Shown here piece by piece: positions 1 to 8,585 of a DNA stretch of 37,406 nt. Location of the stretch: contig NZ_VTOY01000019.1 of NCBI RefSeq assembly GCF_008271295.1, positions 1 to 37,406 on the forward strand. The letters are read 5' to 3'. Below the pieces are notes generated by a model. That model saw only the letters and a program-made list of their open reading frames with translations. It was not told where the DNA came from and made no database searches. The stretch is from Pseudoselenomonas ruminis (lineage in GTDB: Bacteria; Bacillota; Negativicutes; Selenomonadales; Selenomonadaceae). A program made the translations under genes and the position numbers. The first letter of the stretch is position 1, and the number at the start of each line of letters is the position of its first letter.

Positions 1-24
1 TGCAAACTGTAATTTTCTTATACA

Positions 25-59
25 AAAAGACCCGCTGTCTTTTCGACAACAGGTCTTTT
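25..59 (-). terminator. Intrinsic terminator after the first gene pair
   Basis: A 15-bp stem (25-39 with 45-59, two G-U pairs) closes a 5-nt loop. Read on the minus strand it is followed by a run of T residues, so it ends the transcript of the gene stopping at 76. Confidence 0.8.
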
Positions 60-75
60 CTATCGCAAACTGCTT

Positions 76-807
76 TTATTTGACTTTTATCACGCCGGGC
101 TGGATGATTTTCCAGGTTCCCTTGCGATTTTGAAATTTTGCCGGCAGGCGGACTTTGATTTCCTTACAGATGCCTGATTCATAATTTGAGGCAAAGGTCT
201 CTTTCATACCGCCTTCCGTATGGAGCTTTTCATCGTAGTCATGGAGTGGATTCGGCACAACAACGAAGGCTCCCCCCGTTTCGGGGACCGCCCACGCCCA
301 GTAGTTGCTTTCAGCCAACTGCTTGACCTCGCCAAACTTTGGCGATATCATGCCATTTTCCTGTGCGGCATGGTCAAGGCAAATCAAAAACGTAAGCTGG
401 TGGGTGCCGGCAAAGGTTTCGCAGGCCTCCAAAGCCTTTGGCACATCCATGCTAGCCGCCAGATTGTTATAATCCTTCAAAAACTCCGCCCAGACTTCCT
501 CAGCTCCTGTCGACTCCAACGGGTCGGGCTCCGGCGGCACAATCGCCACCGGCTGCGATTCCTCAACCGGCAGCTGCTTGCTCTTTAGTTCCTTGATTTC
601 CTGCTGGAGTTTTGCGATATCCTGCTCCAAGACTTCAATCTTCAAGAACTGCCTGCGGCCACTGATAAGTATCGAACTGTTATAAGCACCTACCACTAAG
701 CTCACAATTCCAATGACGCCCACCAATACCAACATCACCTGCGCCACTAACGGCGGGAATAACTCCATGACATTCGCATCCTTTCTGATTTTATTTTGTC
801 TTGCCAT
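76..807 (-). CDS. Hypothetical membrane-anchored coiled-coil protein (243 aa)
   Basis: I do not recognise a family. The protein has a basic N-terminus, one membrane segment at about residues 20-43 (rich in V, L, G), a short coiled coil at about 52-78 with E/K/Q heptads, a Pro/Glu-rich linker, and a soluble domain of about 150 residues with several Trp, Cys and Gly. It is probably anchored in the cytoplasmic membrane with the C-terminal domain outside, but the topology is inference. Its start overlaps the end of the upstream gene by 17 bp, so the two are probably translated together. An ATG at 768 (residue 14) is an alternative start, with AAAGGA ten bases upstream. A terminator lies just downstream. 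Confidence 0.75.
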   Translation of the reverse strand: MARQNKIRKDANVMELFPPLVAQVMLVLVGVIGIVSLVVGAYNSSILISGRRQFLKIEVLEQDIAKLQQEIKELKSKQLPVEESQPVAIVPPEPDPLESTGAEEVWAEFLKDYNNLAASMDVPKALEACETFAGTHQLTFLICLDHAAQENGMISPKFGEVKQLAESNYWAWAVPETGGAFVVVPNPLHDYDEKLHTEGGMKETFASNYESGICKEIKVRLPAKFQNRKGTWKIIQPGVIKVK

Positions 808-1507
808 TCAAACGATCCGCCAACTCGAGAATATTGCGGATACGCATGGCCTCGGTGGCCGTCAACATGCGGTCATCGTTCGAACCATTGACGCCGAGCA
901 TGCTGATTTTGGCCGCCAAAACGGCCGCGACTTCGCGCATGGCCTTGCCAGTCTCCGCGTCGACGGGCTGGTCACACCATTCCATGATACCCGTATCCGT
1001 CTGGGTCGTTGTCACCGCCCCCTGGGCCCGGATATGGAACAGCTGGTCATCGGTGGGCTGCAAGTCTACCCCCTGGAACCCCATCGGCCGGCCGCCGCGA
1101 TGGCGCAGGATTACGTGCATGACGGCCACGCCGTCAGCCCCGCGAATCAGATAGGGCTGGAAGAAAATCCCGTCTTCCTCCGGGTCTTCATAGCGGTATG
1201 TTGTGGAGCCATCCGCTTCCTGTGTGACTTTCATATCGGCAATGAGCCCGCGGATAACCTGATCCGGTTCCTCACTGCGGCCCATGCGCATATCGAGAAG
1301 CTCCTGTTTGCGGCGGGCCTTTTCCCGAGCCGCCGCTTCCTTGGCTTCCCGCTCCTGTATCGCCGCCAGTTTGGCAGCTTCCTGCTTGTCTTTTTCGGCC
1401 TGCACGACGGCCCGGGTTTCATTGTAATGAATCGCTGCGACAGCGCCTGCACCACCGGCCACAGCTATGACCAGTAATCCCGCTACTGCATAGGATATCT
1501 TGCCCAT
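791..1507 (-). CDS. Hypothetical membrane-anchored coiled-coil protein (238 aa)
   Basis: No family is recognised. An N-terminal hydrophobic, Ala/Gly-rich segment (residues 5-27) is followed by a strongly charged helix rich in A, K, E, R and Q (about 33-72), probably a coiled coil, and then a globular domain of about 165 residues. The ribosome site is excellent (GGGGGAGG, 5 bases before ATG), so the start is secure. The gene is first of a two-gene unit: the downstream gene also has a membrane anchor plus coiled coil and overlaps it by 17 bp, which suggests the two products work together, possibly as a complex. About 120 bp separate it from the translation operon upstream, and I see no clear promoter there. 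Confidence 0.8.
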   Translation of the reverse strand: MGKISYAVAGLLVIAVAGGAGAVAAIHYNETRAVVQAEKDKQEAAKLAAIQEREAKEAAAREKARRKQELLDMRMGRSEEPDQVIRGLIADMKVTQEADGSTTYRYEDPEEDGIFFQPYLIRGADGVAVMHVILRHRGGRPMGFQGVDLQPTDDQLFHIRAQGAVTTTQTDTGIMEWCDQPVDAETGKAMREVAAVLAAKISMLGVNGSNDDRMLTATEAMRIRNILELADRLNGKTK

Positions 1508-1627
1508 GATGCCTCCCCCTTACCTTTACATCGAAATCTTCTTGCGAAGAAACTACTTTCCCATACTCTTCCTAATTCTCATATACGACAACCAGAAATT
1601 TTTTCCTGCTCATTCGGTAGATTTAGC

Positions 1628-2698
1628 TTACGCTTTAATCGTGCGGAAGCCGCTGGCCTTGTGGAGGCGGTTCATGATAGCCAGCCCCAGGCCATCGCTT
1701 GCCGTCCCTTCTCCCAAAAGGACATCCGCTGGTTTGTCATCAAAGCTTCGGAGGGCTTCATAGATATTGGCGGCAATGGCCGGCAAATCCTGCTGATGGC
1801 CGTAATCGGCCATTAAGTCCTCGGCCACCACACCTTTTAAGTCCTGCAGGACTTCATGGCTGGCCACTACCCCCACGGTATGCCCCTGGGCCTGCAACCG
1901 TTCGATTTCCCGCTGGAACGCCCTCGCCATGCGGGTGGGCATGCCTTCAATCAGCGTCATCGGCGCCTTGGGGGCATAATGGGTGTATTTCATACCGGGC
2001 GCCTTCGGTACCACTTTTTCTCCGACCAGCGCCGGGTCAAGGGTAACATTTTCCTCACCGAGAAGTTCGGCGAGCATTTCCCGTGTCACCGCACCGGGCC
2101 TCAGGATAACCGCTTTTCCTCCCGTGCAATCGACAATCGTCGATTCCACGCCAAACCGGCAGGCGCCACCATCGAGGATCAGCGGGATGCGTCCATCCAT
2201 ATCACGGGCAACCGATTCAGCGGTAGTCGGACTCGGACGCCCCGAGATATTCGCCGAAGGCGCCGCCACCGGTACGCCAGCCTCTTTTATCATCGCCCGG
2301 GCCACATCGTTTTCGGGCATGCGGATACCGACGGTGTCGAGGCCGCCCGTAATGCGGTCCGGCACAATGCTGCGCCGTTTCAGGATGAGCGTGATTGGCC
2401 CGGGGCAGAAGGCCGCCATAAGCTTTTCTGCCATCGGCGGGATGACGGCGGCAATCTGATCCACCATCGAACGATTCGCCACATGGAGAATCAGCGGATT
2501 GTCCGACGGGCGCCCCTTGGCATCATAAATCTTGGCACAGGCATCGCCATCAAGCCCGTTGGCCCCCAGCCCATAGACCGTTTCCGTCGGGAAGGCCACC
2601 AGTCCCCCCTGCCGAAGGATTTCCCCGGCTCTTTGCAGGTCCTCTTTCTGTTCTTTTATCCGTTCAATCTTTACGATCTCCGTCTGCAAATCACTCAC
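1628..2698 (-). CDS. ywlC: L-threonylcarbamoyladenylate synthase (Sua5/YwlC type)
   Basis: This enzyme makes threonylcarbamoyl-AMP from threonine, bicarbonate and ATP, the first step toward t6A37 in tRNAs that read ANN codons. The YrdC-like domain fills residues 20-210, with FPTETVYGLG and KGRPSDNP (residues 61-68) as clear signatures. The extra C-terminal domain (about 225-356) makes it the long Sua5 form rather than short TsaC. I place the start at GTG 2698: it overlaps the prmC stop as GTGA and has GGAG six bases upstream, whereas the longer frame from 2710 has no ribosome site. The gene is last in the yqhQ-prfA-prmC-ywlC operon, the usual Firmicutes neighbourhood. I see no clear terminator after it. 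Confidence 0.95.
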   Translation of the reverse strand: MSDLQTEIVKIERIKEQKEDLQRAGEILRQGGLVAFPTETVYGLGANGLDGDACAKIYDAKGRPSDNPLILHVANRSMVDQIAAVIPPMAEKLMAAFCPGPITLILKRRSIVPDRITGGLDTVGIRMPENDVARAMIKEAGVPVAAPSANISGRPSPTTAESVARDMDGRIPLILDGGACRFGVESTIVDCTGGKAVILRPGAVTREMLAELLGEENVTLDPALVGEKVVPKAPGMKYTHYAPKAPMTLIEGMPTRMARAFQREIERLQAQGHTVGVVASHEVLQDLKGVVAEDLMADYGHQQDLPAIAANIYEALRSFDDKPADVLLGEGTASDGLGLAIMNRLHKASGFRTIKA

Positions 2699-3570
2699 TT
2701 CTTTCTCCACGCTACGACCACGCGGTCAATACCGGCATAGTCTTTGATGATTTCCGTCCGCTCAATCAGTGGATGTTCTTGGGCAAGATTGGCTACCGCT
2801 TCGGCCTGATGAATCCCCACCTCAAAGGCCATAAAGCCGCCTGCCAGCAGCATATCCGGGGCCTCGGCACAGAGGCGGCGGTAAAAATCTAAGCCATCCG
2901 CCCCGCCGCAAAGGGCTGTCATTGGCTCTTTGCAGCGCACCTCTGGTGCCAGCGTCTCAATATCTGCCTGCGGGATATACGGCGGATTGGAAAGAATCGC
3001 CGTGTAGGTCTTATCCTTGATCGGCTCCAGCAAATCTCCCGTATGGAAGGTGATGCGCTCCGTCAAGCCCAAGGCCGCCGCATTCTGTTCGGCCACCGCT
3101 CGCGCCCCTGGGCTGATATCAACGGTATCCGCCTCGGTGTTCTCCGTAAAGTGCAGGACCGACAGGCAAATCGCCCCACTGCCTGTGCCAATATCCGCAA
3201 AGCGATGAGCCTCCGGCGGCATCCCCTTCAGGGCGTCGACGGCGGTCTGAACCAGTATCTCTGTATCCGGTCTTGGCACCAGCGTATCCGAAGTGACCTG
3301 GAAGGTCAATCCCATGAATTCCTTTTCGCCCAAGATATAGGCCACCGGAACATGCGCCACGCGTTTTTTTATCATTTCGCGATAGGCAGCCAGCTCCTCC
3401 GCCTGCAAAGGTTCATCAAAATGAACATAGAGATAGATTCGCTGTTTCTTGAGCAGATGGGAAAGCAGTACCTCTGCGTCAAGGCGCGGGGATTCCACGC
3501 CTTTCTGCTCAAAGTACTGCTCGGTCCACTTGAGTATCCTGCCAATCGTCCATATTTCGTTATTTGCCAT
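2695..3570 (-). CDS. prmC: Release factor glutamine methyltransferase PrmC
   Basis: PrmC methylates the glutamine of the GGQ motif in class I release factors using S-adenosylmethionine. The 291-aa protein has the usual helical N-terminal domain (1-85), the SAM-binding loop DIGTGSGA (126-133) and the catalytic NPPY motif (195-198), which marks methyltransferases acting on side-chain amide nitrogens. The start ATG has AGGTGA eight bases upstream. It lies 3 bp after prfA, which encodes its substrate, and overlaps the ywlC start by four bases, so the three are translationally linked. Confidence 0.97.
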   Translation of the reverse strand: MANNEIWTIGRILKWTEQYFEQKGVESPRLDAEVLLSHLLKKQRIYLYVHFDEPLQAEELAAYREMIKKRVAHVPVAYILGEKEFMGLTFQVTSDTLVPRPDTEILVQTAVDALKGMPPEAHRFADIGTGSGAICLSVLHFTENTEADTVDISPGARAVAEQNAAALGLTERITFHTGDLLEPIKDKTYTAILSNPPYIPQADIETLAPEVRCKEPMTALCGGADGLDFYRRLCAEAPDMLLAGGFMAFEVGIHQAEAVANLAQEHPLIERTEIIKDYAGIDRVVVAWRKK

Positions 3571-3573
3571 ATC

Positions 3574-4641
3574 TTATTTCACCTGTTTCAGCCGTTCTGC
3601 CTGATCTGCCGTGATAAGTGCGTTTAAAATCTCCTCGAGTTCCCCATTCAGCACGGCATCGATTTTGTGCAGGGTCAAGCCGATGCGATGGTCCGTGACA
3701 CGCCCCTGGGGGAAGTTATACGTGCGGATGCGCTCACTGCGGTCACCGGAACCGACCTGGCTCCGGCGGTCAGCAGCCACAGCATCCTCCTGCTCCTGGC
3801 GCGCCTTGTCGAGGATTCGCGCCCGCAAGACCTTCATGGCTTTTTCCTTGTTCTTGAGCTGGGATTTTTCATCCTGGCACTGCACGACGATACCCGTCGG
3901 CAGATGGGTGATGCGAATGGCCGTTTCCGTACGGTTTACGTACTGACCGCCGGCACCGGAGGCACAATACGTATCGATGCGAAGCTCATTCGGGTTGATG
4001 TCCACCTCGACATCCTCGACCTCTGGCAGTACGGCCACCGTTACCGCTGAGGTATGGATGCGCCCGCCGGACTCCGTAGCCGGCACGCGCTGGACGCGGT
4101 GCGTGCCGCTCTCGTATTTGAGACGGCTGTAAGCACCAAATCCCTTAACCATAAACGATACTTCTTTGAAGCCGCCGATTTCTGTCGCATTGGCATCGAG
4201 GAGTTCCGTGCGCCAGCCCTGTTTTTCGGCATAACGCGAATACATGCGGAACAAGTCGCCGGCAAACAGTGCTGCTTCCTCACCACCAACGCCGCCGCGA
4301 ATCTCGACGATGACATTCTTATCGTCGTTGGGGTCTTTGGGAAGAAGCAAAATCGGCAGTTCCTGGTCGAGGGCTTCCTTCCTGACCGAAAGTGCTGCCA
4401 ATTCCTCTTCGACAAGCTTGCGCATTTCATCGTCCAGCGCTTCTTCAAACATCGCCTTGTCTTCTTCGATGCCCTTTACCACCTGCTTGTACTCGCGGAA
4501 CTTTTCCACGATGGGCGTAAGGGAGGCATGCTCCTTGTTGTAGCGCTGCCAACGGTCAATATCTGCAATAGTGGCAGGGTCGCTTATCAGCGACTCCAAT
4601 TCCAAATATTTATCTTCAACGGCCTGGAGTTTTTCCAGCAC
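3574..4641 (-). CDS. prfA: Peptide chain release factor 1
   Basis: RF1 reads UAA and UAG stop codons and triggers peptide release on the ribosome. The 355-aa protein shows the PAT tripeptide in the codon-recognition region (PATESGG), which marks RF1 rather than RF2, and the catalytic GGQ at residues 231-233 within GAGGQYVN. I choose the GTG start at 4641: it gives [12 protein letters not shown], matching the family N-terminus, and has AGAGGTG six bases upstream. The earlier in-frame GTG at 4650 lies inside that ribosome site. It sits between yqhQ and prmC in one operon. Confidence 0.97.
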   Translation of the reverse strand: MLEKLQAVEDKYLELESLISDPATIADIDRWQRYNKEHASLTPIVEKFREYKQVVKGIEEDKAMFEEALDDEMRKLVEEELAALSVRKEALDQELPILLLPKDPNDDKNVIVEIRGGVGGEEAALFAGDLFRMYSRYAEKQGWRTELLDANATEIGGFKEVSFMVKGFGAYSRLKYESGTHRVQRVPATESGGRIHTSAVTVAVLPEVEDVEVDINPNELRIDTYCASGAGGQYVNRTETAIRITHLPTGIVVQCQDEKSQLKNKEKAMKVLRARILDKARQEQEDAVAADRRSQVGSGDRSERIRTYNFPQGRVTDHRIGLTLHKIDAVLNGELEEILNALITADQAERLKQVK

Positions 4642-4657
4642 GAAATTCACCTCTTCT

Positions 4658-5572
4658 TCAGGGTACTAATACTTCTTCGGTTTTCCGGTATTCCCCGGAA
4701 CCGGCTGTGATTTCCTCAGCGGGCAGTACGGCCTTTAACGACTCGATTGCCACCTCTACCATCTCATCCTCCGGCGGACGCGTGGTGAGGTACTGGAGCC
4801 ACAATCCCGGCTTGATTGCCGTCTGGATGATGGCATTTTGACTGCGTCCTGCCAGGCGGATAATCTCGTAGGAAATTCCCGCTACCACTGGCAGCAGCAG
4901 GATGCGGCTGGCAATGCGTTCCCACAGGGAAGGCCAGCCTAAAAAGGCAAAAACAAAAATCGAAACCAACATGACAATAAGCAGGAAGTTGGTGCCACAG
5001 CGCGGATGCAGCCGCGAGAACTTCTGCACATTCTCCACCGTCAGCGGCAAGCCGGCCTCATAGCAATGGATTGTCTTGTGCTCAGCGCCATGATATTGGA
5101 ACACCCGGCGGATATCCTTCATGCGCGAAATTCCCCAGATATACAGCAGGAAAATCGCCAAGCGCAGAAATCCTTCCATGAGATTCAAAAAGAACGGATC
5201 CTCTGTGATGTCATGGAATAACTTCGCCGCCCCCGTGGGAATGGCGATAAAGAGAATGCTGGCCAATACCAGCGCGAACACAATAGTCCCTGCCAATTCT
5301 TTATCGGTCAGCTTCTCATCCTCTTCGCCAGCCATCTGGGCCGAATAGGAGAGGGATTTCATGCCGATTATCAACGACTCAACCAGCGACACCGAACCGC
5401 GCAGCATTGGCTTTTTGAGTATCGGGAAGCGCTCGGTGATGGAGTTCACCGGATTTGCCTCGACCTGTATCTCCCCCTGCGGGTCGCGGACAGCCGTAGC
5501 CGTCAGTTTCGGTCCGCGCATCATGACGCCTTCAATGACGGCCTGGCCGCCAACCATCAATCTATTCTGCAA
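4658..5572 (-). CDS. yqhQ: DUF1385 family membrane protein (YqhQ-like)
   Basis: The 304-aa protein belongs to the DUF1385/YqhQ family, recognised by [14 protein letters not shown] near the N-terminus and by the core around [13 protein letters not shown] and HPRCGTNFL. Several membrane segments follow (about 95-120, 135-155, 200-225, 230-250). The biochemical role is not established. It is commonly found next to prfA in Firmicutes, as here. Translation starts at TTG with AGGAGG seven bases upstream, a strong site that compensates for the weak start codon. It leads the operon yqhQ-prfA-prmC-ywlC. Confidence 0.93.
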   Translation of the reverse strand: MQNRLMVGGQAVIEGVMMRGPKLTATAVRDPQGEIQVEANPVNSITERFPILKKPMLRGSVSLVESLIIGMKSLSYSAQMAGEEDEKLTDKELAGTIVFALVLASILFIAIPTGAAKLFHDITEDPFFLNLMEGFLRLAIFLLYIWGISRMKDIRRVFQYHGAEHKTIHCYEAGLPLTVENVQKFSRLHPRCGTNFLLIVMLVSIFVFAFLGWPSLWERIASRILLLPVVAGISYEIIRLAGRSQNAIIQTAIKPGLWLQYLTTRPPEDEMVEVAIESLKAVLPAEEITAGSGEYRKTEEVLVP

Positions 5573-5651
5573 AGGTAATTCCTCCTATCATTTTCGGAAG
5601 TACCGATTATTTCACTAATCTTATGAATTGCCTTAATCGGCTCACATAATA

Positions 5652-5687
5652 AAATAAGCAGAACAGATTGCTCTGCTCTGCTTATTT
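5652..5687 (-). terminator. Terminator after rpmE
   Basis: AAATAAGCAGA at 5652-5662 pairs with TCTGCTTATTT at 5677-5687. Read on the minus strand, the stem is followed by a short T-rich stretch (TTTTATTATG). It separates rpmE from the yqhQ operon. Confidence 0.7.
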
Positions 5688-5696
5688 GTCGTTCGA

Positions 5697-5897
5697 TTAT
5701 TTCTTGGCGAGACGCTTGTTGAACTTCTCGATACGACCACCTGCCTGAACGTCACGCTGACGACCCGTGAAGAACGGATGGCATTTGGAGCAAACATCGA
5801 TACGAAGATCTGCAACCGTAGAACCCGTTTTGAACGTGTTGCCGCAGCCGCAGGTTACCGTAGCCTCGTGGAATTCCGGATGGATACCCTGTTTCAT
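5697..5897 (-). CDS. rpmE: 50S ribosomal protein bL31 (zinc-binding form)
   Basis: This 66-aa protein of the large subunit carries all four zinc-ligand cysteines: CGC near residue 17 and CSKC near residue 37. It is therefore the C+ (zinc-containing) form rather than the zinc-free paralogue used under zinc starvation. AGGTG six bases before the ATG is the ribosome site. The gene has its own promoter, a ~140-nt structured leader and its own terminator, so it is a monocistronic unit next to the prfA operon. Confidence 0.97.
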   Translation of the reverse strand: MKQGIHPEFHEATVTCGCGNTFKTGSTVADLRIDVCSKCHPFFTGRQRDVQAGGRIEKFNKRLAKK

Positions 5898-6036
5898 TAT
5901 TACACCTCGCTTTCACCCCAAGAAACTGGGAATTGATACAAGCTCACTATGCGCAAGCTTGGTTTAGACCTAGCTCCCCGTCGGGGTAAAGCCAGTCAAT
6001 CTTTGACTTGGAAACAGACGTCATTACGTCCATTAC
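5898..6036 (-). promoter_or_regulatory. Structured 5' leader of rpmE, candidate L31 autoregulatory RNA
   Basis: About 140 nt separate the predicted start site from the rpmE ATG, long for a 66-aa gene. On the minus strand an extended hairpin can form around CCCCGACGGGG (5967-5977), flanked by GACTGGCT pairing with AGCTAGGTC. A second hairpin, CCCAGTTTCTTGGG, lies just before the ribosome site. Leader RNAs bound by bL31 are known in Firmicutes. That this is one is inference from position and folding only. Confidence 0.5.
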
Positions 6037-6042
6037 TGGATT

Positions 6043-6071
6043 ATTATATCACGGTGCCGTATACTGTGCAA
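6043..6071 (-). promoter_or_regulatory. rpmE promoter
   Basis: On the minus strand TTGCAC (6066-6071), a 17-base spacer, and a perfect TATAAT (6043-6048). Transcription should start near 6036. The promoter lies between the end of the Fur-family gene and rpmE. Confidence 0.85.
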
Positions 6072-6078
6072 GGGAATT

Positions 6079-6531
6079 TCAATGTTTTCCGCGCCCAGCT
6101 GCCTTCTGGCAATCGGGGCAAACGCCAAAGAAATAGTATTGATGATCCGTAATCGCATAACCAGTCTCGTCAGCAGCCTGCTTCTCCATCGCCTCCGAGG
6201 ACAAATCCTCCATGATGTCATCCACACGCCCGCAGCACGTGCAGCGGATATGTGGATGATGCGACGTGTTGGCATCGTAGCGGAAGGCCTCTTCCCCCAA
6301 ATTGAGTTCCTGAGCCAGACCCACTTCGCAAAGAATCGCCAACGCCTTGTAAACCGTTGCCAGACTCATCGTCGGATAATACGGCTGAAGCTCCTGATAA
6401 ATCGTCTCCGCATTGGGATGAGCTGTCGTATGAGCGAGCACGTCATAAACCGCCAACCGCTGCGGGGTGACCTTAAAACCGCGTTCCCGCAAAAGAGCCG
6501 TCACTTCTTTGGGTTTCAACATTGTCTTCAT
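6079..6531 (-). CDS. Fur/PerR-family metalloregulator
   Basis: A winged-helix repressor of the Fur superfamily, 150 aa from the chosen start. The DNA-binding half holds RERGFKVTPQRLAVYDVL and SLATVYKALAIL. The metal and dimer half has HHPHIRCTCCGR and a second pair CPDC, giving the two CxxC pairs of the structural zinc. The SHHPH region followed by CGRVDD resembles PerR more than classical Fur, but its metal and signal cannot be settled from sequence. I choose the ATG at 6531, which has AAAGGA seven bases upstream; the frame's first ATG at 6555 has no such site. A box of the Fur/PerR type lies at the predicted start of transcription, suggesting autoregulation. Confidence 0.92.
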   Translation of the reverse strand: MKTMLKPKEVTALLRERGFKVTPQRLAVYDVLAHTTAHPNAETIYQELQPYYPTMSLATVYKALAILCEVGLAQELNLGEEAFRYDANTSHHPHIRCTCCGRVDDIMEDLSSEAMEKQAADETGYAITDHQYYFFGVCPDCQKAAGRGKH

Positions 6532-6561
6532 GACAAAATCCTTTCTCCATGACATGATAAC

Positions 6562-6576
6562 AAATAATGATTATCC
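6562..6576 (-). promoter_or_regulatory. Fur/PerR-type 7-1-7 box at the regulator's own promoter
   Basis: GGATAATCATTATTT (minus strand) matches the inverted heptamer consensus TGATAATnATTATCA at 11 of its 14 defined positions, with the core GATAAT-C-ATTAT intact. It lies just downstream of the predicted start site (about 6580), where a bound repressor would block transcription. Confidence 0.6.
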
Positions 6577-6586
6577 ATTTGTATTT

Positions 6587-6616
6587 ATTTTATCCGATAC
6601 CTGGCTCTTCTGTCAA
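6587..6616 (-). promoter_or_regulatory. Promoter of the Fur-family gene
   Basis: A perfect TTGACA (6611-6616 on the minus strand), an 18-base spacer and TAAAAT (6587-6592). The -35 box abuts the T-tract of the terminator of the 48-aa gene upstream. Confidence 0.82.
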
Positions 6617-6652
6617 CAAAAAAACACCACCGCCGGTCCCCCGGCAGTGGTG
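6616..6652 (-). terminator. Terminator of the 48-aa gene
   Basis: CACCACTGCCGG pairs with CCGGCGGTGGTG (minus strand; 6641-6652 with 6625-6636, one mismatch) and is followed by seven T. It ends the small gene just before the Fur-family promoter. Confidence 0.85.
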
Positions 6653-6671
6653 CTTCAGCGGCTCACAAAAA

Positions 6672-6818
6672 TCAAGCAACCGCTGGTTTCTTATCGGCCT
6701 TCGGTTCAACTACAACGCCAGCATTCCGCAGCAGCGCAGCTGCGCGGCGAATCTGTACCGTGCGCTCAAAAAAGACGCACTCTTTGTTCCAGTTGATGCT
6801 AGTACGGGTCTTTTTCAT
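6672..6818 (-). CDS. Small basic protein of unknown function (48 aa)
   Basis: I do not recognise a family. The protein starts MKKTRTSINWNKECVFFE and continues with an Arg/Ala-rich helix and a Lys/Pro-rich tail. It has no membrane segment, signal peptide or metal motif. The start is fixed by AAAGGAGAG seven bases before the ATG. The longer frame to 6881 begins upstream of the predicted transcription start and can be excluded. It has its own promoter and its own terminator, good evidence that it is a real monocistronic gene despite its size. Confidence 0.72.
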   Translation of the reverse strand: MKKTRTSINWNKECVFFERTVQIRRAAALLRNAGVVVEPKADKKPAVA

Positions 6819-6871
6819 GATAGTCTCTCCTTTGCGATAAATATAAGATAAGTTCAAGATAACTTTATGGT

Positions 6872-6900
6872 ATTGTAACACACTTCTTACGTTATGTCAC
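6872..6900 (-). promoter_or_regulatory. Promoter of the 48-aa gene
   Basis: GTGACA (6895-6900, minus strand), a 17-base spacer and TACAAT (6872-6877). Transcription should start near 6865, which rules out the upstream ATG at 6881. Confidence 0.72.
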
Positions 6901-6908
6901 CATAAAAA

Positions 6909-8507
6909 TTAGTAATGGAAGTCCGCTTCAAACATACGATGCCATGGCAGCGTAACCTGCACTTGGTCCAAGCCCGGATAAGGCGGCAGATTCCGGTAAA
7001 CGAACTGACGCATGAGGCTCGTGATGCGACGGCTTACGCCCTGCTCATGGTCACCGAGATTTTCGTAGACATCGTTTCGGCGGAACAAGGCCACACTGTC
7101 AGCTACAGCAGTACGCACGTTAGCCTGATAGCCCCAATCCTCCAGATAACGGCGGGTCAGCAGGCGGTCGCAGGCGTCGTTTTCCATACGGTTGGCCAAA
7201 AGCCCTGTTCCGATGACAAAGCCCGTGCTGTTGGTCGGCGTGTTCCACCCGGAATAAGCCCGGATCTTATACAGCAGGTCCTTGTCCCGCAGCTGATTCA
7301 TCAGCGCATTGTCCGCGCCGTTGGCAAAAGCAATATCGGCAATGCCGACGGCATAGCCCTTATCGACATAATTCGTCACCAGATTGACAAATCCCTTGGT
7401 CGTATTGCGGGGAGCACCGTCGTTGCGCAGCGGCACGCCTGGGGCGACGTCATTGGCTTCGCCAGTGTGGCCGTTCTTGTTGGTGTTCACGAGCAGGACG
7501 AAGTCCGCTTTCTCCGGCTGGGTCACCATCATGCCGCCCGCCACCAGCACCGATGCGCGAATGGTATCCCCGATGCGGTTATCGGAATAACTCGGCACCG
7601 TGTTCGCACCAGCCCCTTTGTTGTATCTGACATAGATAAACGGAATCTGATGCTCCAAATCATTGACTGCCCGGCTTAAAAGCAGCATGCCAAATTCGTC
7701 AATACCGGAGAGCATCTGAAACTTCGTCTCGGGAATATCCTTGGCATAGGCCGCCAGCTGGCGGCTTTCGCGATGCGTCTGCGACAGCGGCGCATTGTCG
7801 TCCTTGCCGATGACCAGATAACTAAAAGTTCCCTGACGGGTCAAATCCAGTAGCTTCTTCGTCGTGGCCAGATTTTTCTGGCGGCGGGCTTTCCAATCCT
7901 GCCATACCGCCTGAGGGACAGCTTCCTTATGCTGCTGCATAGCGGCCGTTTCCTCACTGCTCAGCCCCTGCATCTCGGCTTTATCCTGCAGCGAGGTTGC
8001 CTGGAAAATATCGCCGCCATACTGCTGATAGTAGGCCGGTTCCTCATCCCCGGCATGCGCGCCATCTATCGGCGTGCGCATCAGTGAGCTGAACACGTAG
8101 AGCTTGAGCCCCGGATTTTCCTGACGGAGCCGCGCGAACTCCTGCACCCGCGTATCCAGCGTTGTTTCCGGAATCTCATGTTTGCGCGAATTAATGAGGC
8201 CGCCGTACAGCAAAGCATCGGCGGAAACCATCGCCGCCTTGGCCCCGCGGATATTCTCATGCGTCCACTGCCAGAGCTTATCGGGATCGCCCGGCTGGTT
8301 GGTCCCGCGATTTAAATAATCCTCTGGCGGCATTACCACCTCGTAGCCGAGACTGCGAACCACCTCCGCCGTTTCCTCGCCGGAAATAGGGCGGTTATCC
8401 TGCGGGATAAACACCAGTTTTCCCTTGGCCGCTTCAACGTTTTGCCCGGGCCACACGCAAAACAGCCCCCACACGAGCATCCCCAAAACCATTATTATCC
8501 GTTTCAT
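6909..8507 (-). CDS. DUF4127 family exported protein
   Basis: A 532-aa protein with a clear signal peptide (MKRIIMVLGMLVWGLFCVWP, cleavage likely before AAKGK). Family features are FIPQDNRPIS at the mature N-terminus, the DALLYGGLINSRKH segment (about residues 103-116) and GKDDNAP (about 235-241). The acidic and His-containing motifs resemble those of secreted hydrolases, but no activity is established. It should act in the periplasm. The ribosome site is AGAGGTGG before the ATG, and the gene has its own promoter. It is a single-gene unit. Confidence 0.88.
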   Translation of the reverse strand: MKRIIMVLGMLVWGLFCVWPGQNVEAAKGKLVFIPQDNRPISGEETAEVVRSLGYEVVMPPEDYLNRGTNQPGDPDKLWQWTHENIRGAKAAMVSADALLYGGLINSRKHEIPETTLDTRVQEFARLRQENPGLKLYVFSSLMRTPIDGAHAGDEEPAYYQQYGGDIFQATSLQDKAEMQGLSSEETAAMQQHKEAVPQAVWQDWKARRQKNLATTKKLLDLTRQGTFSYLVIGKDDNAPLSQTHRESRQLAAYAKDIPETKFQMLSGIDEFGMLLLSRAVNDLEHQIPFIYVRYNKGAGANTVPSYSDNRIGDTIRASVLVAGGMMVTQPEKADFVLLVNTNKNGHTGEANDVAPGVPLRNDGAPRNTTKGFVNLVTNYVDKGYAVGIADIAFANGADNALMNQLRDKDLLYKIRAYSGWNTPTNSTGFVIGTGLLANRMENDACDRLLTRRYLEDWGYQANVRTAVADSVALFRRNDVYENLGDHEQGVSRRITSLMRQFVYRNLPPYPGLDQVQVTLPWHRMFEADFHY

Positions 8508-8553
8508 TCGTCCACCTCTTCTGGCGAAACAATCTCACGCCGCTTTTTTAGTA

Positions 8554-8582
8554 ATTCTACACCATCGTACGCTGCCCCGCAA
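8554..8582 (-). promoter_or_regulatory. Promoter of the DUF4127 gene
   Basis: TTGCGG (8577-8582, minus strand), 17 bases, TAGAAT (8554-8559). It overlaps the stop region of the upstream gene. The same TTGCGG -35 hexamer recurs in the promoter of that upstream gene. Confidence 0.68.
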
Positions 8583-8585
8583 TCC

